Part shown: positions 33,461 through 43,664 of the stretch, piece after piece
How the letters are laid out: each line of letters begins with the position of its first letter
How positions within the stretch are numbered: position 1 is the first letter of the stretch
The notes under the pieces: model-generated
What the model was told of the DNA's origin: nothing
The model's database searches: none
What the model saw: the letters and a program-made list of their open reading frames with translations, nothing else
Assembly (NCBI GenBank): GCA_020852925.1
Contig: JADYZU010000027.1
Location: forward strand, 62,001-126,000
Length of the DNA: 64,000 nt
DNA from: Rubellimicrobium sp.
GTDB lineage: Bacteria > Pseudomonadota > Alphaproteobacteria > Rhodobacterales > Rhodobacteraceae
Reading direction: 5' to 3'
Translations under genes and position numbers: made by a program

Positions 33461-34486
33461 ATGCTGCGGCTGGCCACCTACAATGTCGAATGGTTCGACC
33501 GCCTGTTCGACGATCAGGGGCGGCTTCTGGACGATACCGAATGGTCCGGCCGGCAGGATGTGACGCGCGAGGACCAGATCGCCGCGCTTGGCGTGGTGTT
33601 CCGCGCCCTTGACGCCGACGGCATCATGGTGATCGAGGCCCCCGAGCAGAGCCGCCGGCGCGACACGGTGCGCGCGCTCGAGACCTTTGCCGCACGGTTC
33701 CGGCTGCGCGCGCGCCGGGCGGTGATCGGTTTCGGCAACCAGACCCAGCAGGAGATCGCCTTTCTGTTCGACCCCGACCTGATCGCCGCCCGCCACGATC
33801 CGCGCGGAGAGCCGACCGGCAAGAAGGGCGAGCGCGGCGCGCCGCGCTTTGACGGGGTGTTCCGCATCGACCTTGACCAGGACGGGCGCGACGATCTGGT
33901 GGTCTGGTCGAAACCGCCGCTCGAACTCGAGGTGACGACGAAGGGCGGCACGGACCTGCGGCTGATCGGGGTGCATGCCAAGTCCAAGGCCCCGCACGGC
34001 GCCCATTCCCCGCAAGAGGCGATGCGCCTTTCGATCGACAACCGGCGCAAGCAACTGGCCCAGTGCCAGTGGCTGCGCGGGCGGATCGACCAGCATCTGG
34101 AGGTGGGGCAGTCCCTTGTCGTCATGGGGGATTTCAACGACGGTCCCGGCCTTGACGAATACGAGCGGCTGTTCGGGCGTTCGGGGGTGGAAATCGTCGC
34201 GGGCAACGGCGACGAGGTGCCGCTCTACGATCCCAACGTCATGCGCGCGCTCACGCGGCGCTTTACCGCGCCGCCCACCACCGCGCGCTTTGCCCTGCCC
34301 GATGGCGAGGTGCTGTCGGCGCTGCTCGACTACATCATGATCTCGCCCGATCTGCGCGCGCATCTGCCGCGCTGGCTTGTCTGGCATCCGCATGACAACC
34401 GCGCCTGCGTGAACGACGGGATGCTGCGCGACGCGCTTCTGACCGCGTCCGACCATTTCCCGGTCACGCTCGACATCGAGATCTAG
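33461..34486 (+). CDS. Endonuclease/exonuclease/phosphatase-family protein
   Basis: A 341-residue protein of the EEP fold (DNase I, sphingomyelinase and AP-endonuclease relatives). It starts LRLATYNVEWFDRLFDD, with the metal-site Asn and Glu region. It has MVIEAPEQ for the catalytic glutamate, VMGDFNDGPG in the middle, and ends with the catalytic SDHFPV. No signal peptide. The substrate (nucleic acid or phosphoester) is unknown. It is tightly linked to djlA and overlaps the ppx 3' end by four bases. Confidence 0.88.
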   Translation: MLRLATYNVEWFDRLFDDQGRLLDDTEWSGRQDVTREDQIAALGVVFRALDADGIMVIEAPEQSRRRDTVRALETFAARFRLRARRAVIGFGNQTQQEIAFLFDPDLIAARHDPRGEPTGKKGERGAPRFDGVFRIDLDQDGRDDLVVWSKPPLELEVTTKGGTDLRLIGVHAKSKAPHGAHSPQEAMRLSIDNRRKQLAQCQWLRGRIDQHLEVGQSLVVMGDFNDGPGLDEYERLFGRSGVEIVAGNGDEVPLYDPNVMRALTRRFTAPPTTARFALPDGEVLSALLDYIMISPDLRAHLPRWLVWHPHDNRACVNDGMLRDALLTASDHFPVTLDIEI

Positions 34487-36039
34487 GCGGGCCGGGTCTC
34501 GATGGTGAGGCGGGCCGTGGCCCCCATCGCCGCGGCAAGCGCGGCAAACCGGGCGGCCGCCACCTCGCCCCAGAGCGGGCGGGCCCGCGCCTCGAGTTCG
34601 AGTTCGAGGATCCCCGCGCCCGGCTGCCAGACGAACCGCCCCGGCGCGTCATGGGCGCCCAGCCACAGCATCGCCCCGAGGCGCATGGCGCGGCCCAGCA
34701 CCTCGGCCTGGCGGCGGGCCTCGGGCGACAGCAGCGCGAACAGCGGCTCGTTGCGCGGATCGCTGCGCCGGCTGGAATAGCGGTGCATGAGCGCGAGCCC
34801 GAGGAACACCCGCTCCTTGTGCTTGAGCCCGCCCAGATTGGCGCGCGTCACATTGTCGAGGCAGGTTTCGGCGCGATAGTCGGGATGCGCGCGCCAGCTC
34901 ACGTCATGCAGCAGGCAGGCCGCGCGGATGATGCGCAGGTATTGCCAGCCGGCATCGGGAAAGAGCGGGCGCACGAAATCGTGAAGAACATCGCCGAATC
35001 CGGGCAGGCGGGCGTCCTTCATCTCGGCGAAATGGCACGATTCGATCAGGGGATCGGCCATGCGCAATTCGGGCGACATCTTTTCGTAAAGCAGGCCCTC
35101 GCGGATGCCGTAGGCCGACACGGCGATGTCGCGCGGCCGGAAGCGCTGCACCAGTTCGTCAAGCACCTGCACCGCCAGCGGCACCCCGGCAAGGCGCCCC
35201 TCGGACAGGTTCACGCGCGCGCGCAGTTGCGCCAGATCGGCCCGCTCGATCAGCGCGCGGGTGGCGGCGACCGCCTCCTGGTCCATGCGGTATTCGTGGA
35301 TGACGGTCAGCGGCCAGCCGCGCCGCTCCATGTCGATGCGCGCGATCGCCCGCCACGAGCCGCCGACCAGAAACAGCCGCTGCCCGGTGCGGGCCCCCAT
35401 GCGCGCGTGCAGATCCGCGACCACCCCGGCCACATGGGCGCGCAGGCCCTTGCGCCCGCCCGCCACCTGCTTGAGCACGAGCGGCCCGAGCGGCGCCGAG
35501 ACGCGCGTGCCCACCTCGCCCCGGGCGAGTTCCGCGAGTTCCATCGACGCCCCGCCCATGTCGCAGACCAGGCCATAGCTGCCGGGCCAGCCCAGCAGCA
35601 CGCCCTGCGCCGACAGGCGGGCCTCTTCCTCGCCGGGGATGACATGCAGCACGATCCCGGTGCGCTGCCAGGCATCGAGGCAGAAGGCCGCGCCGTCCTC
35701 GGCCTCGCGCACGGCGGCGGTGGCGACGGCGGTCAGGGGCGGCAGACCCATGCCGCGCCCCAGCGCCGCGAACCGTTCCAGCGCATCGAGCGCGCGCGCG
35801 CGCCCCGACGGGTTCAGCCGGCCGGTTTCCGCCAGACCGTCGCCCAGCGCGCACATGATCTTTTCGTTGTAGAAATAGGCCGGACTGCGCGCCGCGCCGT
35901 CGAACACCACAAGGCGGACCGAGTTCGAGCCCACGTCGATCACGCCCAGGCGCGACATGGCATGGGTCAGCGGATCGCGGGCAAGCGGACGCGCAAGGGC
36001 GCCCCAATCCTCGCCCGAGGTTTCCAGCGCTGCCGTCAT
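34483..36039 (-). CDS. ppx: Exopolyphosphatase (Ppx/GppA family)
   Basis: A 518-residue enzyme that removes terminal phosphates from polyphosphate or converts pppGpp to ppGpp. It belongs to the actin-like ATPase fold: VIDVGSNSVRLVVFDG at the N-terminus, ATAAVREAEDG, the IPGEEEARLSA active-site loop and DMGGASMEL. A C-terminal HD-like helical domain (ACLLHDVSWRAHPDY) follows. The ATG at 36039 is preferred to one four codons upstream. It follows ppk on the same strand after 72 bases. Confidence 0.95.
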   Translation of the reverse strand: MTAALETSGEDWGALARPLARDPLTHAMSRLGVIDVGSNSVRLVVFDGAARSPAYFYNEKIMCALGDGLAETGRLNPSGRARALDALERFAALGRGMGLPPLTAVATAAVREAEDGAAFCLDAWQRTGIVLHVIPGEEEARLSAQGVLLGWPGSYGLVCDMGGASMELAELARGEVGTRVSAPLGPLVLKQVAGGRKGLRAHVAGVVADLHARMGARTGQRLFLVGGSWRAIARIDMERRGWPLTVIHEYRMDQEAVAATRALIERADLAQLRARVNLSEGRLAGVPLAVQVLDELVQRFRPRDIAVSAYGIREGLLYEKMSPELRMADPLIESCHFAEMKDARLPGFGDVLHDFVRPLFPDAGWQYLRIIRAACLLHDVSWRAHPDYRAETCLDNVTRANLGGLKHKERVFLGLALMHRYSSRRSDPRNEPLFALLSPEARRQAEVLGRAMRLGAMLWLGAHDAPGRFVWQPGAGILELELEARARPLWGEVAAARFAALAAAMGATARLTIETRPA

Positions 36040-36111
36040 GATCGTCCCCAAGGCCCGTGTCGCCAGTGCCGCCGGGCGGCGCCCCTACATGGCACTTCGG
36101 GCGCCGCTTGC

Positions 36112-38319
36112 CTAGTCTTGGGAATGGGTCAGTTGCGGCACATCCGCCGCCCCGGCGCTGCCCCGGCCCGAAAGCGACGGATTTTCCATGAAGAACCGGT
36201 GACAGGAAAAGGCGAAGACCCCCTCGGGCTGCGGGGCGCGGGTATAGGTTCCGTCCGGGGCCAGAACCCAGCTTTGCGCGACATCGGCCAGATTCGCCGC
36301 CATGATCTGGTTCATGATCTGCGCGCGCACAGTCGGGTTGGTGGCCGCGATCAGGGTCTCGACCCGGCGGTGCATGTTGCGCCCCATCCAGTCGGCCGAC
36401 GAGAGGAACACCAGCGCATGCCGCGACGGCAGGCCGTGGCCCGCGCCGAAACAGACGATGCGGGCATGTTCCAGGAACCGCCCGACGATGCTTTTCACGC
36501 GGATGTTTTCCGACATGCCGCGGATGCCGGGGCGCAGGCCGCAGATGCCGCGCACCACCAGGTCGATGCGCACGCCCGCGCCCGAGGCGGCATAGAGCGC
36601 GTCGATCAGATCCTCGTCGATGATCGCGTTCATCTTGGCCCAGATCGCCGCCGGCCGCCCGGCGCGGGCATGGTCCGCCTCGGCCGCGATCAGCGCCAGC
36701 AGCCGCGCCTTCAGCGTGAGTGGCGAGATGGCGAGGTTCTCGAGCCCCTCGGGCGTGGCATAGCCGCCCTCGTAGTTGAACACCTTGGTCACGTCGCGGC
36801 CAAGCGCGGGATCGCAGGTGAAAAGCGACAGGTCGGTATAGACCAGCGCGGTATCGGGGTTGTAGTTGCCGGTGCCCAGATGGGTATAGGTGACAAGGCG
36901 CTCGCCCTCGCGGCGGACGACCATGCTCAGCTTCGCATGGGTCTTGAGCTGGGTGAAGCCGTAGACCACATGCGCCCCCGCCCGTTCAAGGCGGCGCGAC
37001 TGGCGGATGTTCGCGGCCTCGTCGAAACGCGCCTTCAGTTCCACGAGCGCGGTCACCGACTTGCCGCTCTCGGCCGCCTCGCAGAGCGCATCGACGATGG
37101 GCGAATTGCGCGAGGTGCGGTAAAGCGTCTGGCGGATCGCCACCACATCGCCGTCGCCCGCCGCCTGCCTGAGCAGGCGCACCACCATGTCGAAGGTCTC
37201 GTAGGGGTGGTGGAGCAGCATGTCCTTGTGCCGGATCGCCGCGAACATGTCGCCGCCGTGGTCGCGCACCCGTTCGGGCACGCGCGGCGTGAAGGGCGGC
37301 CACAGCAGATCGGGGCGGTTTTCAAGGACCAGCCCGGCCAGATCGGCCATGCCGATGAAGCCGTCCACCTCGATCACCTCGTCGGGCCCGACCGGCAGTT
37401 CCTCCATGATCACGGCGCGCAGCGCCACCGGGGCGCCGGCCGTCATCTTCATGCGCACGACCTGCCCGCGCCGGCGCCGCTTCAGCGCGGTCTCGAATTC
37501 GCGGACCAGATCCTCGGCCTCGTCCTCGATCTCGATGTCGCTGTCGCGCAGCACGCGAAAGGCGCAGTGCCCGCGCGTGCGATAGCCCGGAAACAGCCGG
37601 TCCAGATGCAGCAGCACCAGATCCTCGAGCAGCACGAACCGCTGAAGCATCGGCCCCCCGCCCGGCAGCGCCACGAAGCGCTGCACCTGCGGCGGCACCG
37701 GCAGGAGCGCCTGAAGCGGCCGGCCGTCCGCCACCCGCTCGAGCTGGAGCGCAAGGGCGAAGCCCGCGTTCGGGATGAAGGGAAAGGGATGCGCCGGGTC
37801 GATCGCCAGCGGCGAGAGCACCGGGAACACCTGTTCGAGAAAGTAGCCCTCGAGAAAGGTGCGGTCCCCGGCCGCGATGCCGTCGCGCGACAGGATGCGG
37901 ATCCCGGCCGCGTCCATCAGCGCCAGGATTTCGCGATAGGCGATCTGCTGCCCGTCCATGAGGCTGCGCGCCCCCGCGTCGATCAGGCGCAACTGTTCGG
38001 CCGGGGTCAGCCCGTCGATCGAGGGCGTGGTGTTGCCGGCGCGCGCCAGTTCGCGCAGGCCCGCGACCCGCACCGAATAGAATTCGTCCAGATTGGCGGA
38101 CGAGATCGACAGGAACCGCAGCCGCTCGAGCACCGGCACGCGCGGGTTGCGGGCTTCGTCGAGGACGCGCCAGTTGAAGGCAAGCCAGCTCAATTCCCGG
38201 TTGAAAAAGCGCTGCGGGCCGGTGATGTCGAAATCCGCCGCGATGGCCGGCAAGGGGCCGGATTTCAGGAAATCGGCCGCAGGATCGCCGGGACTGCCGC
38301 TGGCATCGGTGTTCGACAT
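36112..38319 (-). CDS. ppk1: Polyphosphate kinase 1
   Basis: A 735-residue PPK1 that makes long-chain polyphosphate from ATP. Visible are the N-terminal [20 protein letters not shown], the [13 protein letters not shown] region, the autophosphorylated histidine motif [14 protein letters not shown], and the late [20 protein letters not shown], which holds the second conserved histidine region. Length is normal. Only six bases separate it from hda upstream. It forms a synthesis/degradation pair with ppx. Confidence 0.97.
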   Translation of the reverse strand: MSNTDASGSPGDPAADFLKSGPLPAIAADFDITGPQRFFNRELSWLAFNWRVLDEARNPRVPVLERLRFLSISSANLDEFYSVRVAGLRELARAGNTTPSIDGLTPAEQLRLIDAGARSLMDGQQIAYREILALMDAAGIRILSRDGIAAGDRTFLEGYFLEQVFPVLSPLAIDPAHPFPFIPNAGFALALQLERVADGRPLQALLPVPPQVQRFVALPGGGPMLQRFVLLEDLVLLHLDRLFPGYRTRGHCAFRVLRDSDIEIEDEAEDLVREFETALKRRRRGQVVRMKMTAGAPVALRAVIMEELPVGPDEVIEVDGFIGMADLAGLVLENRPDLLWPPFTPRVPERVRDHGGDMFAAIRHKDMLLHHPYETFDMVVRLLRQAAGDGDVVAIRQTLYRTSRNSPIVDALCEAAESGKSVTALVELKARFDEAANIRQSRRLERAGAHVVYGFTQLKTHAKLSMVVRREGERLVTYTHLGTGNYNPDTALVYTDLSLFTCDPALGRDVTKVFNYEGGYATPEGLENLAISPLTLKARLLALIAAEADHARAGRPAAIWAKMNAIIDEDLIDALYAASGAGVRIDLVVRGICGLRPGIRGMSENIRVKSIVGRFLEHARIVCFGAGHGLPSRHALVFLSSADWMGRNMHRRVETLIAATNPTVRAQIMNQIMAANLADVAQSWVLAPDGTYTRAPQPEGVFAFSCHRFFMENPSLSGRGSAGAADVPQLTHSQD

Positions 38320-38325
38320 GGCCCA

Positions 38326-39057
38326 CTATTGCGGGGCTTCGCCGTCCTTGTCCAGCGCGTCAGGGTTGAACAGGTCGGGCCCCGCCGCCCTGCGCGTCAG
38401 AACCTCGCGCGCGAAGGTCCGGGTCAGGGCGCGGCCCTCGCTCAGGCAGGCGGCATCGAGCAGGGCCACCACCCGGCGCGCGGCGGCGAACGAACGTTCG
38501 ATCCGGGGCACCAGCCAGGGCACCAGCCCCGGTTCCGGCGCGATCTGGCGATCCGCCAGCAGCTTGGCCATCACCGCGAACAGCAGCGCGTCGTCCGGAT
38601 CCCCGATCCGCACCGGCGTGACGGCCTGAAGGCGGCTGGCAAGATCGGGCAGCGCGACGGGCCAGCGCGCGGGCGCCGTCGCGGCGGTCAGCAGGATGTG
38701 CCCGCCGCCCGCGCCCAGATGGTTCAGCAGGTGAAAGAGCCATTCCTCGGACGCCTGCGGCAGATGCTCCATGTCCTCGATCACGAGGCGGGCGTCGGGC
38801 GCGGGCAGGGGGGCGGGCAGGGGGGTGGGCCGCAGGTCGCGGGCCGCGATCACGGTGGCGCCGGTGGCGGCGGCATGGATGCGCGCCAGATGGGTCTTGC
38901 CCGATCCGGGCGGCCCGATCAGCGCCAGCCGCCCGCCCGGCCAGCGCGCGCCGCCCGTGACCATCGCATGGGCGGCGGCGTTCGAGGCCGAGACGAAGAA
39001 ATCCCCCGGTCCCATCGCCTCGGCGCCGGGAAGGTCAAAGGTCAGTTGCCGGGTCAT
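38326..39057 (-). CDS. hda: DnaA-like regulatory protein Hda
   Basis: A 243-residue AAA+ protein without a DNA-binding domain IV. It starts with the clamp-binding-type QLTFDLPG near the N-terminus, then the P-loop GPPGSGKTHLARIHA, VIEDMEH as Walker B, and sensor regions. In alphaproteobacteria HdaA with the DNA clamp stimulates ATP hydrolysis by DnaA after initiation. It overlaps perM by 23 bases and lies before ppk, a common order in this group. Confidence 0.9.
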   Translation of the reverse strand: MTRQLTFDLPGAEAMGPGDFFVSASNAAAHAMVTGGARWPGGRLALIGPPGSGKTHLARIHAAATGATVIAARDLRPTPLPAPLPAPDARLVIEDMEHLPQASEEWLFHLLNHLGAGGGHILLTAATAPARWPVALPDLASRLQAVTPVRIGDPDDALLFAVMAKLLADRQIAPEPGLVPWLVPRIERSFAAARRVVALLDAACLSEGRALTRTFAREVLTRRAAGPDLFNPDALDKDGEAPQ

Positions 39058-40159
39058 CGGGCACATCCCGGTGCGGGGACGGTTGCTGCGGGCCCTGCGC
39101 GCCCAGATAGACCGGCCCGGCGCGGTAGCGTTCGACCGCGATCCGCGCCAGCACGCCGATCACCGCCGAGACCGGCACCGCCACCAGCATCCCGACAAAG
39201 CCGAAGAGCCCCCCCATCACCGACAGCGCCAGGATGAGCCAGACCGGGTGCAGCCCCACGCTCCCGCCGACCAGGCGCGGCGACAGGACGTTGCCCTCGA
39301 CGAACTGGCCGAAGGCGAAGATCGCCACGACGATGCCGATCGCGGTCCAGTCGCCCCAGAACTGCACCAGCGCGAAACCGATGGCGAGCACCCCGCCCAG
39401 GCCCGCGCCGACATAGGGAATGAACGAGACGAGCCCGGTGACGGCGCCGATCACCAGCCCGAACTCGAGCCCGGCCAGCATGAGCGCGCCCGCGTAATAG
39501 ATGCCGAGGATCAGACAGACGAGGGCCTGCCCCCGCATGAACGAGGCCAGCGTGCGGTCGATCTGCCGGAGCGTCGCGCGGATCGCCGGCGCGTGGTCGC
39601 GCGGCAAAAGCGCGTCGATGCGGGCCACCATCAGCGGCCAGTCGAGCAGCAGGTAGAACGCCACCACCGGCGCGACCAGCAGCAGCATCAGCGTGTTCAG
39701 CAGCCCCATCGCCGAACTGAAGGTCGCCTGAAGCAGCGCCCCCCCCTGCGCGCGGATCGATTCGCCGATCTTCTCGATCTGGGCGCGCACCGCGCTGTCG
39801 GCGTCGAGGGCGTCGGGGAACTGCGTCGTCAGCCAGGACTGCACCTTCTGCGCGATGCCCGGCGCCGCCTCGACGATGCCGCGCGCCTGCGCCAGCAGCA
39901 GCGGCACCAGCGCCACCGTGGCCAGCACCAGAAGCAGCACCGTCACCACCGCGATGAGCGTGACCGCCGCCACCCGCCCCATCCCCAGCCGCGCCAGCCG
40001 GCCCGCCAGCGGATCGAGGACATAGGCCAGCGCGGCCCCCAGCACGAAGGGCAGCAGGATGTCGCCCAGCCGCCACAGCGCCGCGATCAGGACGAGGGCG
40101 GCGACGGTCCAGAAGACGATCTCCTGCCGGAGGCTGGGGCGCGGGGTCCGGGTGCTCAT
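39035..40159 (-). CDS. perM: AI-2E/PerM-family membrane transporter
   Basis: A 374-residue protein with about eight membrane helices and a periplasmic helical region near residues 100-170. It has the family's PFVLGAALAYVLDPLAGRL, VSFIPYVGAGLGG and GNVLSPRLVGGSVGLHPVWL segments. The family includes the putative AI-2 exporter TqsA, but most members have no proven substrate. The 3' end overlaps hda by 23 bases. It starts 39 bases after the serS stop on the same strand. Confidence 0.9.
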   Translation of the reverse strand: MSTRTPRPSLRQEIVFWTVAALVLIAALWRLGDILLPFVLGAALAYVLDPLAGRLARLGMGRVAAVTLIAVVTVLLLVLATVALVPLLLAQARGIVEAAPGIAQKVQSWLTTQFPDALDADSAVRAQIEKIGESIRAQGGALLQATFSSAMGLLNTLMLLLVAPVVAFYLLLDWPLMVARIDALLPRDHAPAIRATLRQIDRTLASFMRGQALVCLILGIYYAGALMLAGLEFGLVIGAVTGLVSFIPYVGAGLGGVLAIGFALVQFWGDWTAIGIVVAIFAFGQFVEGNVLSPRLVGGSVGLHPVWLILALSVMGGLFGFVGMLVAVPVSAVIGVLARIAVERYRAGPVYLGAQGPQQPSPHRDVPDDPATDL

Positions 40160-40198
40160 GCTGGCTGCATGACGGCAGCGGGCCTCGGGCGCAAGGGC

Positions 40199-41488
40199 TC
40201 AGACCAGCGCGCCGGTGGCGTCGATGCGCCCGCGCCCGCCCAGCCAGGGGCGCAGCGCCTCGGGAAGGGTGACGGATCCGTCCTCTTCCTGTCCGTTCTC
40301 GAGCACGGCGATGAGGGTGCGCCCGACCGCAAGGCCCGATCCGTTCAGGGTGTGGACGAACTCGGGCTTGCCGCCCGCGGCGGGGCGGAAGCGCGCGTTC
40401 ATGCGCCGGGCCTGATAATCGCCGCAGGTCGAGACCGAGGAAATCTCGCGGTAGCGGTTCTGGCCGGGCAGCCACACCTCGATGTCATGGGTGCGCCGCG
40501 CGCCCGCGCCCATGTCGCCCGCGCACAGGACCACGGTGCGGTAGGGCAGGCCCAGCCGTTCGAGCACGGTCTCGGCGCAGCGCGTCATGCGCAGGTGTTC
40601 CTCTTCGGAACAGTCGGGGGTCGTGACCGACACCATCTCGACCTTCTCGAACTGGTGCTGGCGCAGCATGCCCGTGGTGTCGCGCCCGGCCGATCCGGCC
40701 TCGGAGCGGAAGCAGACCGTATGCGCCACATGACGGCGCGGCAGCGCGGCCTCGTCGAGGGTCTCGCCGTTCACGAAATTCGTCAGCGTCACCTCGGCCG
40801 TGGGGATGAGCCACCAGCCGTTCGTGGTCTGGTAGCTGTCCTCGCCGAACTTGGGCAACTGGCCGGTGCCGAACATCATCTCGGAGCGCACGAGGACGGG
40901 GGTGATCGCCTCGGTCAGGCCGTGTTCGGAAGTGTGCAGATCCAGCATGAACTGCGCCAGCGCCCGGTGCAGCCGCGCCACCGCGCCCGTCAGCACCGCA
41001 AAGCGCGACCCCGAGAGTTTCGCCGCCGTGGCAAAGTCCATGCCGCGCGCGGCGGGCAGATCGAAATGTTCGCGCGGGGCGAAGGAGAGGGCGCGCGGGC
41101 TGCCCCAGCGGCGGATCTCGACATTGCCGGTCTCGTCCGCGCCCTCGGGCACGTCGGGGGCGGGCAGGTTCGGGATCGTGGCCAGCAGATCGGCAAGGCG
41201 CTGATCCTCGATCCGGGCCTCTTCGGTGAGGCGGGCGACCTCGGCCTTCTTGTCGGCCACGAGGGCGCGCAGCCGTTCGAAGGCGGCATCGTCGCCGGCG
41301 GCCCGGGCGGCGCCCACCTCGCGGCTGGCGCGGTTCTGCTCGGCGGTTGCGGTCTCGGCCGCAAGGATGCGCGCGCGCCGCCCCTCGTCCAGGGCGAGGA
41401 CGCGCGCCGACATGCCGGTGATGCCGCGCCGGGCAAGGGCCGCGTCGAAGGCGGCGGGATTGTCGCGGATGGCGCGGATGTCGTGCAT
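40199..41488 (-). CDS. serS: Seryl-tRNA synthetase
   Basis: A 429-residue class II synthetase. The N-terminal antiparallel coiled coil (residues 25-100) that grips the tRNA-Ser long arm is followed by the catalytic core: motif 2 in [28 protein letters not shown] and motif 3 in [29 protein letters not shown] forms the serine pocket. The start at 41488 gives the normal N-terminus [11 protein letters not shown]. It is divergent from the yajC operon over 211 bases. Confidence 0.98.
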   Translation of the reverse strand: MHDIRAIRDNPAAFDAALARRGITGMSARVLALDEGRRARILAAETATAEQNRASREVGAARAAGDDAAFERLRALVADKKAEVARLTEEARIEDQRLADLLATIPNLPAPDVPEGADETGNVEIRRWGSPRALSFAPREHFDLPAARGMDFATAAKLSGSRFAVLTGAVARLHRALAQFMLDLHTSEHGLTEAITPVLVRSEMMFGTGQLPKFGEDSYQTTNGWWLIPTAEVTLTNFVNGETLDEAALPRRHVAHTVCFRSEAGSAGRDTTGMLRQHQFEKVEMVSVTTPDCSEEEHLRMTRCAETVLERLGLPYRTVVLCAGDMGAGARRTHDIEVWLPGQNRYREISSVSTCGDYQARRMNARFRPAAGGKPEFVHTLNGSGLAVGRTLIAVLENGQEEDGSVTLPEALRPWLGGRGRIDATGALV

Positions 41489-41591
41489 GGCGTCCTCTTG
41501 TCTGGGCGGATGGCTGGCGCGCCCCATATGCCGCAAAGCCCCCTGCGGGTGAACAGGCAAAACGCGCGCGCCCCGGCCGGGCGGCGCGTGG

Positions 41592-41620
41592 TTGCCAAAG
41601 GCCGGGGGCCGCATTAGAAG
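41592..41620 (+). promoter_or_regulatory. Candidate promoter of the yajC-secDF-ccm operon
   Basis: TTGCCA (41592-41597) and TAGAAG (41615-41620) are spaced by 17 bases, about 80 bases before the yajC ATG, in the serS/yajC divergent region. Confidence 0.5.
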
Positions 41621-41699
41621 GGCGACCGATTTCGCCGCCAGATGCCCGGCCTGCGGTTGCCGGCGGGCACGGGCCCCCTACAGCCCCGAAGTGAGACCC

Positions 41700-41984
41700 A
41701 TGGAAGCAATCGTCCAGATCTTTCCGCTGATCCTGATCTTCGCGATCATGTATTTCCTGCTCATCCGTCCGCAGCAGAAGAAGGCGCGCGACCATCAGGC
41801 GATGCTGGGCAACCTGCGGCGCGGCGATCAGGTCGTGACCGGCGGCGGCATCATCGGCAAGGTGACCCGGGTGAAGGAGGGCGAGAACGAGGTCGAGATC
41901 GAGATCGCCCAGGGCATCAACGTGCGCGTGGTGCGCGGCACGATCGCCAATGTCCTGAACAAGACCGAACCGGCCAAGGCGTAA
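41700..41984 (+). CDS. yajC: Preprotein translocase subunit YajC
   Basis: A 94-residue protein with one N-terminal membrane helix (FPLILIFAIMYFLLIRPQ) followed by a small cytoplasmic domain with the signature GDQVVTGGGIIGKVTRV. YajC joins SecD and SecF in the accessory complex that helps pull proteins across the membrane. It is the first gene of the plus-strand run into secD, secF and the ccm genes. Confidence 0.97.
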   Translation: MEAIVQIFPLILIFAIMYFLLIRPQQKKARDHQAMLGNLRRGDQVVTGGGIIGKVTRVKEGENEVEIEIAQGINVRVVRGTIANVLNKTEPAKA

Positions 41985-41990
41985 CCCGTC

Positions 41991-43655
41991 ATGTTCCTTC
42001 CGCTCTGGCAGCGCGTGACCGTCTGGCTCATCTGCCTGGCCGGACTGGTGATTGCCCTTCCCAACGGTTTCTACGCCCGCGTCGAGACCGCGAACGATGC
42101 CCGCGCCCGGATCGAACAGGGCATCCCGGACGACGCGACCCGCGCCGATGCCGCGCTCTGGCCCGGGTTCCTGCCGCACAATCTCGTGAATCTGGGGCTG
42201 GACCTGCGCGGCGGCGCGCATCTTCTGGCCGAGGTGCAGGTCTCGGATGTCTACGCGCAGCGCATGGAAGTGCTCTGGCCCGAGGTGCGCGACGCGCTGG
42301 TGGCCGAGCGCGAGACCGTGGGCCCGGTGCAGCGCGACGACGCCGGCCCCAGGGACGAGTTGCACGTCCGCATCGCCCGCCCCGAGGGCATGGCCCGCGC
42401 CCTCGAGATCGTGCGGGGGCTGGCACAGCCGGTGGCCTCGATCACCGCGGTGGGCGCGACCGATCTGGACGTGCGCGCCGACGGCGCGATCCTGATCGTC
42501 ACCCTGTCCGCGGCCGAACGCGCGCTCTCGGACGATCGCACCGTGGCGCAGGCCCTCGAGATCGTGCGCCGCCGCATCGACGAGGCCGGCACCCGCGAAC
42601 CCAACATCGTGCGCCAGGGCGCGGACCGGATCCTGATCCAGGTGCCGGGCGTGGGATCGGCCGAAGAGGTGATCGCCCTCATCGGCCAGACCGCGCAACT
42701 GGCCTTCCATCCGGTGGTGAGCCGCACCGCCGACCCCGAGACCGCGCCGGGCCCCGGCAACATCCTGTTGCCGGCCCAGGACGAGCCGGGCGTGTGGTAT
42801 GTGCTTGAACGCAGCCCCGTGGTCTCGGGCGACGATCTGGTGGATGCGCAGCCGACCTTCGACCAGAACGGCCGGCCCGCGGTCAGCTTCCGCTTCAATC
42901 CGCATGGCGCGCGCATCTTCGGCGAATATACCGCGAACAACATCGGTTCGCCCTTTGCCATCGTCCTTGACAACGAGGTGGTATCGGCGCCGACGATCAA
43001 TTCCGCGATCCCCGGCGGATCGGGGATCATCACCGGCAGCTTCACCATCGAGGAGGCGACCGCGCTCGCCATCGTGCTGCGGGCGGGGGCGCTGCCGGCG
43101 GAACTGACCTTTGTCGAGCAGCGCACCATCGGCCCCGAACTGGGGCAGGACAGCATCGACGCGGGCCGCCTGGCCGGGATCGTCGGCTTTGGCCTTGTCA
43201 CGCTCTACATGATCCTGTCCTACGGCATCGTCTTTGGCATGGTCGCCAATATCGCGCTGGTGGCGAACGTGCTGCTGATCGTCGCCTTCATGTCGATGTT
43301 CGGCGCCACGCTCACGCTGCCGGGGATCGCGGGGATCGTGCTCACGCTCGGCATGGCGGTGGATGCGAACGTGCTCATCTACGAACGCTCGCGCGAGGGG
43401 TTGCGCGAGGGGCGGCCCCCCGTGCGCGCCATCGAGCTGGGCTATCACCATGCCTCATCGGCGATCTGGGATGCCAACATCACCACGCTGATTTCGGCCG
43501 CGATCATGTTCGCACTGGGGGCCGGGCCGATCCGGGGCTTTGCGGTCACGCTCGGCATCGGCATCTTCACGACCATGTTCACCGCCGTCTTCATGTCGCG
43601 GGTGGTGGCAGCGCTCTGGCTGAACTGGCGTCGGCCGCAAACCATCGTGCTCTAG
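41991..43655 (+). CDS. secD: Protein translocase subunit SecD
   Basis: A 554-residue RND-like protein with six membrane helices: one N-terminal, then a large periplasmic domain (LGLDLRGGAHLLAEV, RIDEAGTREPNIVRQG), and five C-terminal helices including AGIVLTLGMAVDANVLIYER, which carries the Asp of the proton path. With SecF it uses the proton gradient to complete export. Six bases separate it from yajC, nine from secF. Confidence 0.98.
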   Translation: MFLPLWQRVTVWLICLAGLVIALPNGFYARVETANDARARIEQGIPDDATRADAALWPGFLPHNLVNLGLDLRGGAHLLAEVQVSDVYAQRMEVLWPEVRDALVAERETVGPVQRDDAGPRDELHVRIARPEGMARALEIVRGLAQPVASITAVGATDLDVRADGAILIVTLSAAERALSDDRTVAQALEIVRRRIDEAGTREPNIVRQGADRILIQVPGVGSAEEVIALIGQTAQLAFHPVVSRTADPETAPGPGNILLPAQDEPGVWYVLERSPVVSGDDLVDAQPTFDQNGRPAVSFRFNPHGARIFGEYTANNIGSPFAIVLDNEVVSAPTINSAIPGGSGIITGSFTIEEATALAIVLRAGALPAELTFVEQRTIGPELGQDSIDAGRLAGIVGFGLVTLYMILSYGIVFGMVANIALVANVLLIVAFMSMFGATLTLPGIAGIVLTLGMAVDANVLIYERSREGLREGRPPVRAIELGYHHASSAIWDANITTLISAAIMFALGAGPIRGFAVTLGIGIFTTMFTAVFMSRVVAALWLNWRRPQTIVL

Positions 43656-43664
43656 GGGCAAGTC

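Noticed and set aside
34651..39237. A 1528-codon open frame on the plus strand
   Set aside because: It runs antisense to ppx, ppk, hda and perM, and its translation is the His/Gly/Gln/Arg-rich kind produced by the complement of GC-rich genes. No family signature and no ribosome binding site.
40485..43451. A 988-codon minus-strand open frame
   Set aside because: It covers the secD antisense strand and an off-frame of serS. Composition is shadow-like and both true genes have clear signatures.
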